From contig JAHQWE010000089.1 in assembly GCA_019633985.1 (NCBI GenBank), forward strand, positions 1 to 64,000: a stretch of DNA of 64,000 bases, in the 5' to 3' direction. Source of the DNA: Acidiferrobacterales bacterium (lineage in GTDB: Bacteria; Pseudomonadota; Gammaproteobacteria; Arenicellales; Poriferihabitantaceae). Below are positions 8,385 to 17,918 of this stretch, piece by piece; the stretch's first letter is position 1; every line of letters starts with the position of its first letter. The translations under genes and the position numbers were made by a program. The notes under the pieces are model-generated. The model was not told the origin of the DNA. It did not search any database and saw only the letters and a list, made by a program, of their open reading frames with translations.

Positions 8385-8666
8385 ATGTTAATACTTACTC
8401 GTCGGATCGGCGAATCAGTTTTTATTGGTGAAGAAGTTAGAATGACCGTACTCGGTGTACGGGGTACTCAAGTGCGTATTGGAATCAATGCGCCCAAAGA
8501 TGTACCAGTTCATCGTGAGGAAATTTACTATCGCATCAAAAACGAACAAGATGGAGGTAACAGCAATTTTCAGGAGGATGATCGAGGTTACGATCAAGGG
8601 TATCAATCAGACGATCAATATCATGACGGCGGTGCCTCAGATCACGGAGATCCGCACAACTCCTGA
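8385..8666 (+). CDS. csrA: carbon storage regulator CsrA with extended C-terminal tail
   Basis: Residues 1-55 are a textbook Csr[12 protein letters not shown], the [19 protein letters not shown] core and the [11 protein letters not shown] end, with the RNA-contacting Arg44 region (VHREE) kept. CsrA dimers bind GGA motifs in mRNA leaders and change translation and stability. The protein is 93 residues where about 60-65 is usual. The extra tail of some 35 residues is rich in Asp, Gly, Gln and Tyr and should be disordered. The reading frame is clean up to the TGA, so the tail is not an obvious frameshift. Position after lysC and before tRNA-Ser is the conserved one. Confidence 0.96.
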   Translation: MLILTRRIGESVFIGEEVRMTVLGVRGTQVRIGINAPKDVPVHREEIYYRIKNEQDGGNSNFQEDDRGYDQGYQSDDQYHDGGASDHGDPHNS

Positions 8667-8675
8667 TTTTTCATT

Positions 8676-8698
8676 TTGAGGAATTGAGTCCTCAATTT
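8676..8698 (+). terminator. weak terminator after csrA
   Basis: TTGAGGA (8676-8682) pairs with TCCTCAA (8689-8695) around a 6-base loop and is followed by TTT. The short U-run suggests weak to moderate strength. Confidence 0.5.
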
Positions 8699-8774
8699 GC
8701 GCAAAATAATTGCCCGCCTTTTTGGGTATTGGCGCCACACTTTTCTTGCGGCCTGGTGTAAAATCGCGATCCGT

Positions 8775-8865
8775 GGAGAGGTGGCCGAGTGGCTGAAGGC
8801 GCGCCCCTGCTAAGGGTGTATACGTTAATCGCGTATCGAGGGTTCGAATCCCTCTCTCTCCGCCA
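8775..8865 (+). tRNA. tRNA-Ser (anticodon GCU)
   Basis: A complete class II tRNA of 91 bases with encoded CCA. The acceptor GGAGAGG pairs with the 3' strand TCTCTCC (last pair G-U). The anticodon loop is CTGCTAA, with GCT at 8809-8811. A long variable arm follows, and the GGTTCGAATCC T-arm is standard. A TAAAAT -10-like box lies about 18 bases upstream, followed by a GC-rich discriminator typical of stable RNA genes. Reads AGC/AGU codons. Confidence 0.97.
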
Positions 8866-9047
8866 TTAATGCTTCCCTTGAAGTGTTTTGATGCGGAGAG
8901 AAAAAATCCAAGAATTGATTTTGGTACTTTCTAAAAGTCCCAGATGATTTGCAAATATTTGGTCATGTCACCTCTGGCAAATTAGCCAGGTAGCGGACTT
9001 CGCATCGATGACACCAGATTTTTTGGTGGTAACTGTGTCAAAACGAC

Positions 9048-9124
9048 GCGCCCGTAGCTCAGTTGGATAGAGTGCCTGGCTACGAACCAGGAGGTCGGAG
9101 GTTCGAATCCTTCCGGGCGCGCCA
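9048..9124 (+). tRNA. tRNA-Arg (anticodon ACG)
   Basis: A 77-base tRNA with encoded CCA. GCGCCCG pairs with CGGGCGC across the acceptor. The D-arm contains AGTTGGATAGAG, the anticodon loop is CTACGAA with ACG at 9082-9084, and the T-arm contains GGTTCGAATCC. A34 would be deaminated to inosine by TadA to read CGU, CGC and CGA. It follows tRNA-Ser as in Pseudomonas. Confidence 0.97.
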
Positions 9125-9304
9125 AAGTTATTGGGGCCGTACGCTCTTGGGGCATCTCTTCCACCTTCATTCGACGACGACCCATTGAGTGAGAAGCTTC
9201 AGGCAGATTCCAATAAGGATTTTGTAGTAGCTCGATCTTGTTTCGATACGGGTATTTTGTCCATTTCGAGATCTTTCATTGTCAGTTCATGTCTCTAGGA
9301 TACA

Positions 9305-9333
9305 TTTACGGATTGATGCCGCTGGCTTATAGT
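9305..9333 (+). promoter_or_regulatory. promoter of the P-II gene
   Basis: TTTACG (9305-9310, 4 of 6), a 17-base spacer, then TATAGT (9328-9333, 5 of 6). Start near 9340, leaving about 24 bases to the ATG. I looked for a sigma-54 GG-N10-GC pair here and did not find one, so this P-II gene is probably not NtrC-driven. Confidence 0.5.
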
Positions 9334-9360
9334 CCAGAGTAGTATTCTCTCTTCTCGTGA

Positions 9361-9702
<342 letters not shown>

Positions 9703-9765
9703 TTCCTCACTGTAAATCAAAGACTTCGATTTGTTTTATCAGGCAATTTATATTCTGTATTTGCA

Positions 9766-10731
9766 ATGCTTCAAGCTTTTAAAAATTGGTTTAGCGCTCA
9801 AACGCATTACATTTTATTCATCGTTATTTTTTCGGTTCTTACCCCAAGTTCCCTCCTTGCTGGATATGAAGAGGGGCTCAAAGCCTATGTGAGACAAGAC
9901 TACTCCCAAGCTTTGCAGGTATGGTCGAATCCAGATCTGGAACGAGACCCCGAAGCGTTGTTTGCCCTCGGTGTCATGTACATTCGTGGAGTCGGAGTCG
10001 AACAGGATCAGAAAAAAGGCGCGGACCTCTATTTGAGATCGGCGACTTTGGGTTTCGCTTCTGCGCAATTTAATCTTGGTTTAGCTTATTTCGCTGGAAG
10101 AGGGTTGGAACAGAGTTTTGCGCGTGCGGGGTTCTGGTGGCTGAAAGCGGCTAAGCAGGAGCATGCGGTGGCGCAGTACAATCTCGCGGCGTTGTTATGG
10201 GGTGGGCAGGGCATGACGCAAGATCAATCAAGAGCGATGCACTGGTTTCGCAAGGCAAAGGAAAATGGCAGCTCTGATGCATCTAATTTTTTGCTCACTT
10301 TGTTCGCACCGATGTACAAAGAGTTGAACGAAGAGAATTTGCGGGTTGCGCGTCAGGATGGCAACCGCTCCATTCCCCTGATTGACGAGTTCGGCATGTA
10401 CAAACTCGGATTGCAGGCGGTTCAGAAGGAACAGTTTCAACAAGCCTTTGGTTACTGGGAGCCACTGGCAACAGATGGGCATGTGGATTCTCAGTATCAG
10501 ATTGCGCGTTTGCTGGAGAGTGGAAAAGGGGTGCAGAAGAGTTTTGACAAAGCCCTGGATTGGTATCAAAGGGCAGCCCAAAAAGGTCAAGGTGATGCGC
10601 AATATCGGTTAGGTCTTTATTACATGAATGAAAGCGAAGAAAAAAACGAAGCGCTTGGTTTCTACTGGATGCAATCTGCCGCCGACAACAATAGCCAGCC
10701 AGCCAAAGAGTTTATCAATGCAAATCGATAG
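9766..10731 (+). CDS. Sel1-repeat (SLR/TPR-like) exported protein
   Basis: A 321-residue protein with an N-terminal hydrophobic segment (about residues 15-32, ending LTPSSLLAG) that should act as a signal peptide or anchor. The rest is helical Sel1 repeats: ALFALGVMYIRGVGV, AQFNLGLAYFAGRGL, AQYNLAALLWGGQGM, then after a spacer SQYQIARLLESGKGV and AQYRLGLYYMNES. Such repeats hold protein complexes together, often in the periplasm. Its partner is unknown. It follows the P-II gene by 63 bases on the same strand and may be read with it. Confidence 0.8.
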   Translation: MLQAFKNWFSAQTHYILFIVIFSVLTPSSLLAGYEEGLKAYVRQDYSQALQVWSNPDLERDPEALFALGVMYIRGVGVEQDQKKGADLYLRSATLGFASAQFNLGLAYFAGRGLEQSFARAGFWWLKAAKQEHAVAQYNLAALLWGGQGMTQDQSRAMHWFRKAKENGSSDASNFLLTLFAPMYKELNEENLRVARQDGNRSIPLIDEFGMYKLGLQAVQKEQFQQAFGYWEPLATDGHVDSQYQIARLLESGKGVQKSFDKALDWYQRAAQKGQGDAQYRLGLYYMNESEEKNEALGFYWMQSAADNNSQPAKEFINANR

Positions 10732-10763
10732 CTGAGAAGCATCGAGGATTTCTTCGTCCTGTT

Positions 10764-10790
10764 GCGACGGACTTGACGGACGTGGCGGAC
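10764..10790. repeat. three 9-bp imperfect tandem repeats
   Basis: GCGACGGAC, TTGACGGAC and GTGGCGGAC lie head to tail in the 68-base gap between the convergent Sel1 and pyrE genes. They share the CGGAC end. No function is evident. Confidence 0.5.
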
Positions 10791-10799
10791 GTAATGCGT

Positions 10800-11492
10800 C
10801 TAGGACTGTTCGCCGTGGATTCCGAATTCAGATCGATAAGCCACCACCGCAGCAACGAATTCGGTACGATCAGAGCCCGTATCATTATGAGATTGCAAAT
10901 GCGCGATCAAATCGTCGAGATTGACGATCGAATGCACCGGACATCCTAGCCTAGCCTCAACTTCCTGCACAGCAGAACGTTGAGAACCAGTTGCCACTTC
11001 CTGACGATCCAGTGCAATGGCTACTGCAGCCAACCTGGCGCCAGCACTTTTGATGATTCCAGCTGATTCATTGATGGAGGTTCCAGCAGTAATCACGTCG
11101 TCGATGACAATGATATCTCCTTTCAACGGGGCCCCAACGATGACTCCTCCTTCCCCATGGTCTTTGGCTTCTTTTCTATTAAATGCATAGGGGAGATTAA
11201 TTTGATGGCGAGAATGCAATTGCATCACGGTTGCCGCGGCTAAAGGAATACCTTTATAGGCTGGTCCGTACAGCATGGGCTCTGTTCCAATATTGGGAAG
11301 AATCGAAGCGATCAGATCTGCATACCCAGCGGAAAGCGCGGTCAACAGTTCTCCATTGTCAAAGAGTCCAGCATTAAAGAAATAAGGGCTGACACGCCCA
11401 GACTTCAGTTTAAACTCACCGAATCTCAGAATATTATGGTGAATACAAAGTGACAGAAAGTCATGCTTGATCGGTGAAGAAATAGAAGTCAT
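10800..11492 (-). CDS. pyrE: orotate phosphoribosyltransferase
   Basis: A 230-residue PyrE that joins orotate to PRPP to give orotidine monophosphate in pyrimidine synthesis. The PRPP-binding motif IIVIDDVITAGTS lies near residues 126-138, and the flexible catalytic loop is in NRKEAKDHGEGG. The N-terminal FKLKSGRVSPYFFNAGLF segment is typical of the gammaproteobacterial form. It is convergent with the Sel1 gene and divergent from ampG with 67 bases between starts. The last 20 residues are a slightly long tail. No attenuator is visible. Confidence 0.96.
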   Translation of the reverse strand: MTSISSPIKHDFLSLCIHHNILRFGEFKLKSGRVSPYFFNAGLFDNGELLTALSAGYADLIASILPNIGTEPMLYGPAYKGIPLAAATVMQLHSRHQINLPYAFNRKEAKDHGEGGVIVGAPLKGDIIVIDDVITAGTSINESAGIIKSAGARLAAVAIALDRQEVATGSQRSAVQEVEARLGCPVHSIVNLDDLIAHLQSHNDTGSDRTEFVAAVVAYRSEFGIHGEQS

Positions 11493-11559
11493 CTGAGGTA
11501 ATTTAATTGTTGGGGTAGGGTATTATCGGTTCGATGTTTCAGAAACCACCTTTCCTTTA

Positions 11560-13143
11560 ATGGATTCACGTATAGCGGAGAAATCGACAATTTCTCGCTC
11601 CTCTCGTTTGAAAAATGCCCTCGACAGTCGGGTGGTGATCATGTTGTTTCTCGGATTTTCCGCAGGGTTACCAATTTTACTCATATTTGGCACGCTGTCT
11701 GTCTGGTTGCGTGAGGCGGGTGTCCAGCGCTCGATGGTAACGTATTTCAGTTGGGCTGCCCTGGGGTATTCGTTCAAGTTTGTCTGGGCACCATTAGTCG
11801 ATCAGCTGAAGATTCCTGTGTTAACCCATTACCTCGGGAGACGCCGAGCCTGGTTGTTGCTTTCCCAGTGTGCGGTAACCTACGCAATTTGGATGATGTC
11901 TAGTGTAGATCCGGTTGGTTCAGAAGGTGCCCTGGTTCGACTCGCCATTGCCGCAGTCCTACTGGGATTTGCGTCCGCTACCCAAGATATCGTCATTGAT
12001 GCTTTTCGAATTGAATCTGCAAGTGCCCAATTACAAGCCTTGCTGTCTTCCAGTTACATTGCCGGTTACCGTATCGCGATGATCATAGCGGGTGCTGGAG
12101 GCTTGTTTCTGGCCGAATGGCTTGGATCAGTGCAGGCAGACTATAGCTTTACGGCCTGGTCATCCACTTATCGCGTGATGGCGGGGTTGATGCTGATCGG
12201 CATTGTGACAACACTAGTAATAGGTGAGCCCCAAAGGTCGGGGCAAATGCAGGTTGCAACCCCTTTAGAGAACATGCGTCTGCTGATTCTTTTTGGGTTT
12301 TGTGTATCTGTTTTTATTGGGTGTTATGTTTTCACCCGGGATTGGTCGAATTCTGCCGTGACCCACCTTGCTGGATTGTTAGATAACAAACCGTTAGCTT
12401 CTTTTTTGGTTGAAACAACACGCTTATCCTTTGCAGTGCTCGCCGCCTGGTTCGTCGCCAAGGCTTTAATTTTGATCAGGGTTGTTTCTGGAGAAATAGT
12501 CGATAAGAGCTACATCTCACCTGTCAGAGATTTCTTTACTCGTTATGGCACCTCCGTTGCCTTGATTTTGTTGGGTTTGATCGGGCTTTATCGAATTTCA
12601 GATATTGTCCTTGGGGTGATCTCGACGGTTTTTTACTATGAACTTGGTTTCTCCAAATCCGAAATCGCGAGTGCATCCAAGGCATTTGGTGTTGTGATGA
12701 CGATTGTGGGAGGATTTCTAGGAGGCATTCTCGCTCTCAAGTTTGGCGTCTTACGAATCCTTCTGGTAGGTGCTGTGCTTTCAGCCCTGACGAATTTATT
12801 GTTCCTGTGGCTCGCGCAAATTGGTTACTCCATGCCGGCACTTTATGTGGTGATAGGTGCGGATAACCTATCGGCCGGACTTGCCAGTGCTGCTTTTGTC
12901 GCTTTTCTCTCGGCCCTGACTAATATTCGCTTTACTGCTGTTCAATTTGCCATCTTTACCTCTTTAATGACGTTGTTGCCAAAGATTCTCGGGGGATATT
13001 CAGGAGGAATCGTTGATTCTATTGGCTATCCGTCATTTTTTGTGATGACGGCACTGATCGGATTACCGGTCATTTTTCTCATTACGATCGCTTCGAAAAA
13101 AATCGAATTGGAAACCCCTGTCGTCGAAGAAGTGTCCAAATAG
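11560..13143 (+). CDS. ampG: AmpG-family muropeptide permease (MFS)
   Basis: A 527-residue membrane protein with about 14 hydrophobic segments. The N-terminal signature is that of AmpG: LGFSAGLPILLIFGTLSVWLREAGV, split here as a start near residue 31, then KFVWAPLVDQ and LGRRRAWLLLSQ. AmpG carries anhydromuropeptides from the periplasm to the cytoplasm for peptidoglycan recycling and so feeds AmpR-type beta-lactamase control. A long loop with charged residues lies near the middle, as in longer AmpG proteins. It is single-copy in this window with no amp regulator nearby. Confidence 0.88.
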   Translation: MDSRIAEKSTISRSSRLKNALDSRVVIMLFLGFSAGLPILLIFGTLSVWLREAGVQRSMVTYFSWAALGYSFKFVWAPLVDQLKIPVLTHYLGRRRAWLLLSQCAVTYAIWMMSSVDPVGSEGALVRLAIAAVLLGFASATQDIVIDAFRIESASAQLQALLSSSYIAGYRIAMIIAGAGGLFLAEWLGSVQADYSFTAWSSTYRVMAGLMLIGIVTTLVIGEPQRSGQMQVATPLENMRLLILFGFCVSVFIGCYVFTRDWSNSAVTHLAGLLDNKPLASFLVETTRLSFAVLAAWFVAKALILIRVVSGEIVDKSYISPVRDFFTRYGTSVALILLGLIGLYRISDIVLGVISTVFYYELGFSKSEIASASKAFGVVMTIVGGFLGGILALKFGVLRILLVGAVLSALTNLLFLWLAQIGYSMPALYVVIGADNLSAGLASAAFVAFLSALTNIRFTAVQFAIFTSLMTLLPKILGGYSGGIVDSIGYPSFFVMTALIGLPVIFLITIASKKIELETPVVEEVSK

Positions 13144-13222
13144 ATAAGCTGGCCTGTGTAATGAATGATCGCCGCGAAAACCCCCAAGGCGATGCAACAC
13201 AACGAATCACTCTGGTAGAGCT

Positions 13223-13798
13223 TTACACTAATCCAATTTGTTGAAAAAGTTGAATCATCAGTGGTATGCCGGTGGTTTGTACAAGTTGTATTGCAAGTAG
13301 TGCGAAGATTGGTGTGATGTCCAGGCCACCAAAACTGGGAATGATTCTGCGGATCGGCGCTAGTACGGGTCGGCTGATCCCGGTCAGTATCTGAATAGCG
13401 GGGTGATGACTGTGAGGTGCTACCCAGCTAATGATGACACTCCCAATAATGGCAATTAGTAGTATCCAGCAAATCAAATTTAGTGTTTCGGTCAATCCGA
13501 AAAATAACGATTGAAGCGGACCGGCCTGATAACCGGCAACTGCAGTCAGTGCGTAAAACTTAATCGCTCCCACCAACAATATCATCACTACCGATGCCAT
13601 ATCGATTCCCCAAAACCCAGGAATAAATCGGCGCAATGGCAGCAAAACAGGATTGGTAACCTTCACAATTGCCTGACAAAGCGGGTTACGAAACTCCACT
13701 CTTAACAGTTGAAAGAGAAACCGTAAAACAAGAGCAAGTAGAAATAGTCCGAGCAATACTTCAATGACTAAACTAGCGCCGTTTTGGATATGGGGCAT
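13223..13798 (-). CDS. YggT family membrane protein
   Basis: A 191-residue protein with two tandem YggT domains, each a pair of membrane helices followed by the conserved amphipathic PVLLPLRRFIPGFWGIDM / PVLAPIRRIIPSFGGLDI type segment. The exact role is unknown; YggT proteins have been linked to osmotic and cation stress and to cell shape. Its ATG overlaps the proC stop by one base, so translation is coupled. The proC-yggT order next to yggS and pilTU is strongly conserved in Pseudomonas-like bacteria. Confidence 0.92.
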   Translation of the reverse strand: MPHIQNGASLVIEVLLGLFLLALVLRFLFQLLRVEFRNPLCQAIVKVTNPVLLPLRRFIPGFWGIDMASVVMILLVGAIKFYALTAVAGYQAGPLQSLFFGLTETLNLICWILLIAIIGSVIISWVAPHSHHPAIQILTGISRPVLAPIRRIIPSFGGLDITPIFALLAIQLVQTTGIPLMIQLFQQIGLV

Positions 13799-14646
13799 TA
13801 TTCTCCTCCGAGTTGTTCAGAAAGGGCGACAGATCGATCAACCGCAGCTTTCACTGCGCCACGAATTGTACCGCTAATATTTTGTTCCTCCATGTATTCG
13901 AGAGCTGCCTGGGTAGTACCATTTGGCGATGTCACCTGTCGCCGCAGCTCGCCAGCAGAATACGAACTCTCACTGACCAAACTTGCTGCTCCTAATGCTG
14001 TTTGAATGACCAGGATTCTTGCCGCCTCGGCAGACAGCCCACTTTCCTCCGCTTCCTCGATCATCAACTCCATTAACCTGAAAAAATACGCTGGCCCGCT
14101 TCCGGATACACCGGTTACCGTGTCAATGAGTTCCTCTCGCTCTAGCCAAACTACCTTACTCACTGAACTCATAAGTGACTCAGCTTGCTCGCGGTGTGAC
14201 TGATCGGCGAGATGATTTGCATAAAGACCAGACGCGCCTAAGTTAACCAGCGCCGGTGTGTTAGGCATCACGCGAATAAATGGTAATGGAGCACCAATCC
14301 ACCGCAGTGCATCTTTTATGCGAATGCCCGCCGCAATGGAAACAATTAACGGTGCTCTCTCCTGCAACAGGCTAGAGAGATCAGTCAAAACTACCTCCAT
14401 CATTTGCGGTTTGACCGCGATTACCACGATATCCGCATTCGCCGCCGCTGCGAGATTATCGGAGTAACAATCAATTCCGTGCTCAGTACTGAGAATTTGA
14501 CGCCGATTTTCAGCGGGATCCGATGCGGTGATTTGATCGGCAGACATGCCAGAGTGCAAGAGGCCACCAATTATACTGGTGGCCATGTTTCCCCCGCCTA
14601 TAAAGGCGATACGGGATTCTGCAGAGGTTTCATTCGAGAGATTCAT
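13798..14646 (-). CDS. proC: pyrroline-5-carboxylate reductase
   Basis: A 282-residue enzyme for the last step of proline synthesis, reducing pyrroline-5-carboxylate with NAD(P)H. The Rossmann motif IAFIGGGNMATSIIGGLL sits at residues 13-30, and the C-terminal signature LRRQVTSPNGTTQAALE is intact. I start it at ATG 14646; an upstream in-frame ATG at 14688 would add 14 residues with no family match. It overlaps yggT and lies 81 bases downstream of yggS, so all three probably form one unit. Confidence 0.95.
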   Translation of the reverse strand: MNLSNETSAESRIAFIGGGNMATSIIGGLLHSGMSADQITASDPAENRRQILSTEHGIDCYSDNLAAAANADIVVIAVKPQMMEVVLTDLSSLLQERAPLIVSIAAGIRIKDALRWIGAPLPFIRVMPNTPALVNLGASGLYANHLADQSHREQAESLMSSVSKVVWLEREELIDTVTGVSGSGPAYFFRLMELMIEEAEESGLSAEAARILVIQTALGAASLVSESSYSAGELRRQVTSPNGTTQAALEYMEEQNISGTIRGAVKAAVDRSVALSEQLGGE

Positions 14647-14727
14647 ATTTTCATTGTAGTGATTGGGTGCGCCGTATGGATAAGGCAAGATGGATAACTC
14701 CGAACTTGTGCCCGTACTGGCAAAAAT

Positions 14728-15432
14728 TCAAGTTTGTTTTGGTGGTCTTTCCCCAAATAGTGCGGTACCTATTCTCACCATCGTCGCGCCCTCTGCAATA
14801 GCCGCCTCCAAATCGTTGGTCATACCCATCGAGAGATGATCAAGTTGCAAACCCCGAGAATTTAGATCCTGCATTAACTCGCGACAGCGCGCGAACACAG
14901 CGCGTTGTCCCAGCATATCGGATCGCGATTTGGGAAGGATCATAAGTCCACGTAGGTTGAGGTTTGGCATCGTGTTTACCTGTTGCGCAAAATCAGGCAA
15001 TTCCTCGACGAGGACTCCAGATTTGGACTCTTCTGTGTCTATATTGACTTGAATACAAATATTGAGCGGTTTACCAGAACGAAATTCGTTTAGTTTGCGC
15101 GCGACTTTCATCGATTCTACGGTATGAATCCAAGAAAAATTTTCCGCCAAATCCCGACATTTCCGGCTTTGAATATGGCCGATGAAGTGCCAGTTTAAGA
15201 ATGAGCCAAATACGGTGTTTTGCTGACAGTACGCAATTTTTCCCAGCGCCTCCTGAAGGTAGTTCTCCCCAAAATCTCGGTGTTCAACCTCTGCGATATC
15301 AACGATTTTGTCCACTGGATGCATCTTTCCGACAGCGATCAGTCTCACTGAAGCGGGATCTCTGTCATATTCTTCACAATATTGGGAGATTTGGCGGCTG
15401 ATATCGCGATAGTTTTGTCGAATTAGGCTCAT
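14728..15432 (-). CDS. yggS: YggS/PLPBP family pyridoxal phosphate homeostasis protein
   Basis: A 234-residue single-domain PLP-binding barrel. The PLP lysine is in RLIAVGKMHP (usually AVSKTKP) at about residue 36. Further family motifs are FGENYLQEAL, WHFIGHIQSRK, the VNIDTEESKSG stretch and the phosphate-binding SMGMTNDLEAAI. These proteins buffer PLP supply and are not known as enzymes. It is the first gene of yggS-proC-yggT and is divergent from pilT. A perfect TATAAT lies at 15489-15494 on the opposite strand in the 224-base gap. Confidence 0.94.
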   Translation of the reverse strand: MSLIRQNYRDISRQISQYCEEYDRDPASVRLIAVGKMHPVDKIVDIAEVEHRDFGENYLQEALGKIAYCQQNTVFGSFLNWHFIGHIQSRKCRDLAENFSWIHTVESMKVARKLNEFRSGKPLNICIQVNIDTEESKSGVLVEELPDFAQQVNTMPNLNLRGLMILPKSRSDMLGQRAVFARCRELMQDLNSRGLQLDHLSMGMTNDLEAAIAEGATMVRIGTALFGERPPKQT

Positions 15433-15656
15433 ATTTGGTTTTCCGATGCCGAGATCGCTAAAGACACTGATTATTGTTCTAAACAGGTTATAATCCCGTT
15501 AATAAGCGTCGCTATGTTGCTGAATTATATATCGCGCGCCGCGTTGGTGAACGGTGAAATGGTGATGTTTCTCTTCAAAAAAAGTTCGGCATTTTTACGG
15601 GATGCGCCGGATCTTTCTTACTGATACAACACACTGATAAAAATGGGGTTATAAAA

Positions 15657-16709
15657 TTGGAGCTATCAGAACTTCTCACGTTCGCGGTTAAAAGCAGGGC
15701 ATCTGACTTGCATTTGTCCTCGTCTTTGCCACCTTTGATTCGAATTGATGGTGACATTAAACGAATCAACGTTGATCCGTTTCCAGGGGAAACGGTACAT
15801 GCGATGTTGTACGATTTGATGAACGATAACCAGCGAAAATCGTTCGAGGAACACCTGGAGGTGGACTTCTCAGTCACGCTTCCCAATGTTGCCCGCTTCC
15901 GGGTTAACGCATTCAACCAGCTGAACGGCCCCTCTGCGGTATTCAGAGCAATTCCAAATATTATTCTGACTCTGGAAGATCTGAACGCGCCGGCGATATT
16001 TAACCAGCTCAGTATGACGCAAAAAGGTCTGGTCCTGGTAACAGGGCCTACCGGATCCGGTAAGTCGACCACACTGGCGGCAATGGTTAACCATATCAAT
16101 GAAAATAAGAGAGCACATATTCTTACGATTGAAGACCCGATTGAATTTGTGCATACCTCGAAAAACTGCGTGATTAATCAACGCGAACTACATGAACATA
16201 CCCACAGTTTTTCCGCCGCACTTCGCTCGGCGCTGCGGGAGGATCCGGATGTTATTTTAGTTGGAGAGATGCGGGATATTGAAACTATCCGGCTAGCGCT
16301 TACCGCGGCGGAAACAGGTCACCTGGTTTTAGCGACCTTGCACACTACTTCGGCAGCCAAATCTGTTGACCGAATTATTGACGTGTTTCCCGGCAATGAA
16401 AAAGAAATGATTCGCTCGATGCTCTCGGAATCTATTGAGGCGATCATCTCGCAGACTTTGCTACCCAAGCCAGAAGGCGGACGGGTGGCAGCTTGGGAAA
16501 TCATGCTTGGCACACCCGCTATCCGCAACCTGATTCGAGAGAATAAGGTACCGCAGATGTATTCAGTGATGCAGACCAGTCACGACAAGGGCATGCAGAC
16601 GATGGACCAATGTTTGCTAGACCTGGTACGTCGGCGCCAGATTAGTATGGACGTTGTCAGAGAGCGTGCTTTAGACAAAAACAAAATCGACGCGATGATG
16701 CGGGAGTAA
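15657..16709 (+). CDS. pilT: type IV pilus retraction ATPase PilT
   Basis: A 350-residue hexameric ATPase that pulls pili back and drives twitching. The N-terminus ASDLHLSSSLPPLIRIDGD is typical. Walker A is GPTGSGKST at about residue 129; the Asp box, Walker B (DPDVILVGEMRD) and the His box (GHLVLATLHTTSAAK) follow, and the AIRNLIRE motif needed for retraction is present near 285. The start is TTG; no ATG or GTG precedes it in frame. A TATAAT box at 15489-15494 could drive it with a leader of about 155 bases. It sits three bases before pilU. Confidence 0.96.
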   Translation: MELSELLTFAVKSRASDLHLSSSLPPLIRIDGDIKRINVDPFPGETVHAMLYDLMNDNQRKSFEEHLEVDFSVTLPNVARFRVNAFNQLNGPSAVFRAIPNIILTLEDLNAPAIFNQLSMTQKGLVLVTGPTGSGKSTTLAAMVNHINENKRAHILTIEDPIEFVHTSKNCVINQRELHEHTHSFSAALRSALREDPDVILVGEMRDIETIRLALTAAETGHLVLATLHTTSAAKSVDRIIDVFPGNEKEMIRSMLSESIEAIISQTLLPKPEGGRVAAWEIMLGTPAIRNLIRENKVPQMYSVMQTSHDKGMQTMDQCLLDLVRRRQISMDVVRERALDKNKIDAMMRE

Positions 16710-16712
16710 ACC

Positions 16713-17831
16713 ATGATTGAACTTGTTGATTTATTGGAACTGATTGTTCGACTGGACGCGTCGGATGTATTTGTCACCACAGGTGCCCCGGTTAGTATTA
16801 AGGTTAACGGCTCGATTCGTGCTGTGAATTCTGAAGTTTTGAATCACGATGATACCCGGGAGTTTGCTTACTCGATTATGAATGAAGAGCAGCGTCGATC
16901 TTTTGAAGAAACAAAGGAGTCGAATTTTGCTGTACACCCTCCAAAGATTGGTCGATTCCGTGTCAACGTTTTTATCCAACGGGGTAACGTAGGCGTTGTA
17001 ATGCGGAAGATTAATATCAAAATTCCGACCTTTGAAGAGCTGAAGTTACCGCCGATTATGCCCAAAATTGCGATGCAAAAACGTGGGCTAGTGATCATGG
17101 TAGGGGGTACCGGCACCGGTAAAAGTACCACCCAGGCTGCGATGATTGGTCACCGTAATTCTCGCTCGCATGACCATATCATCACGATAGAAGACCCGAT
17201 CGAATTTTTACACCCACACAAAAAGTCGTTGATTACCCAGCGAGAGGTGGGGATAGACACGGACTCATTTGCGACTGCGTTGAAAAACTCAATGCGCCAG
17301 GCGCCGGATGTGATTCAAATCGGTGAAATTCGAGATGCCGAGACTATGCACAATGCAATCGTATTCGCGGAAACGGGTCACCTTTGTATGGCAACACTGC
17401 ACGCGAACAACACCTATCAAGCGTTGGATCGAATCATTAACTTCTTCCCGGAAGGGAGAAAATCCCAGCTGTTGATGGATTTATCCATGAACCTGCATGC
17501 GTTGGTCTCCCAACGCCTGATTCCTACCTCTGATGGTCAGGGGCGGGTAGCTGCGATTGAGGTTATGATCAATACACCATTGATTGCGGATATCATCATG
17601 CGTGGTGAAATTCACAAGATTCCGGATGTCATTGAGCGCTCCAGAGAGATCGGTTTGCAGTCTTTTGACCAGGCTTTATTTGATTTGTACTGTGCAGATA
17701 TGATTACTGCTGAGGAGGCTCTGAGAAATGCAGAGTCTGAAAACAACTTGAGGCTAAAGATCAAACTTGAAGGGCCTCAGGCCGGCAAAAAGGGCGTGTC
17801 TGATATGGATACCGAGCTTCTGGCTTTTTAA
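16713..17831 (+). CDS. pilU: PilT-dependent retraction ATPase PilU
   Basis: A 372-residue PilT relative. It differs from PilT in Walker A (GGTGTGKST), in the MRQAPDVIQIGEIRD Walker B strand and in a C-terminal extension rich in charged residues that ends DMDTELLAF. These are PilU hallmarks. PilU works with PilT to raise retraction force. Only three bases separate it from the pilT stop, so the two are co-translated. A strong hairpin terminator follows. No pilin genes are in the window. Confidence 0.95.
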   Translation: MIELVDLLELIVRLDASDVFVTTGAPVSIKVNGSIRAVNSEVLNHDDTREFAYSIMNEEQRRSFEETKESNFAVHPPKIGRFRVNVFIQRGNVGVVMRKINIKIPTFEELKLPPIMPKIAMQKRGLVIMVGGTGTGKSTTQAAMIGHRNSRSHDHIITIEDPIEFLHPHKKSLITQREVGIDTDSFATALKNSMRQAPDVIQIGEIRDAETMHNAIVFAETGHLCMATLHANNTYQALDRIINFFPEGRKSQLLMDLSMNLHALVSQRLIPTSDGQGRVAAIEVMINTPLIADIIMRGEIHKIPDVIERSREIGLQSFDQALFDLYCADMITAEEALRNAESENNLRLKIKLEGPQAGKKGVSDMDTELLAF

Positions 17832-17918
17832 CCGTAGACAAAACGACTTGCACTTTTAGCTAAGGCAAAAACCGTTGAAAATCTGGCTTGTGAATAAATC
17901 AGCATAAGTCGCTAGAGT

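Noticed and set aside
8982..9185. Minus-strand 67-residue frame reading like a protein with RPEGFEPPTSWFVARHS
   Set aside because: It is the reverse strand of tRNA-Arg, a well-known false translation.
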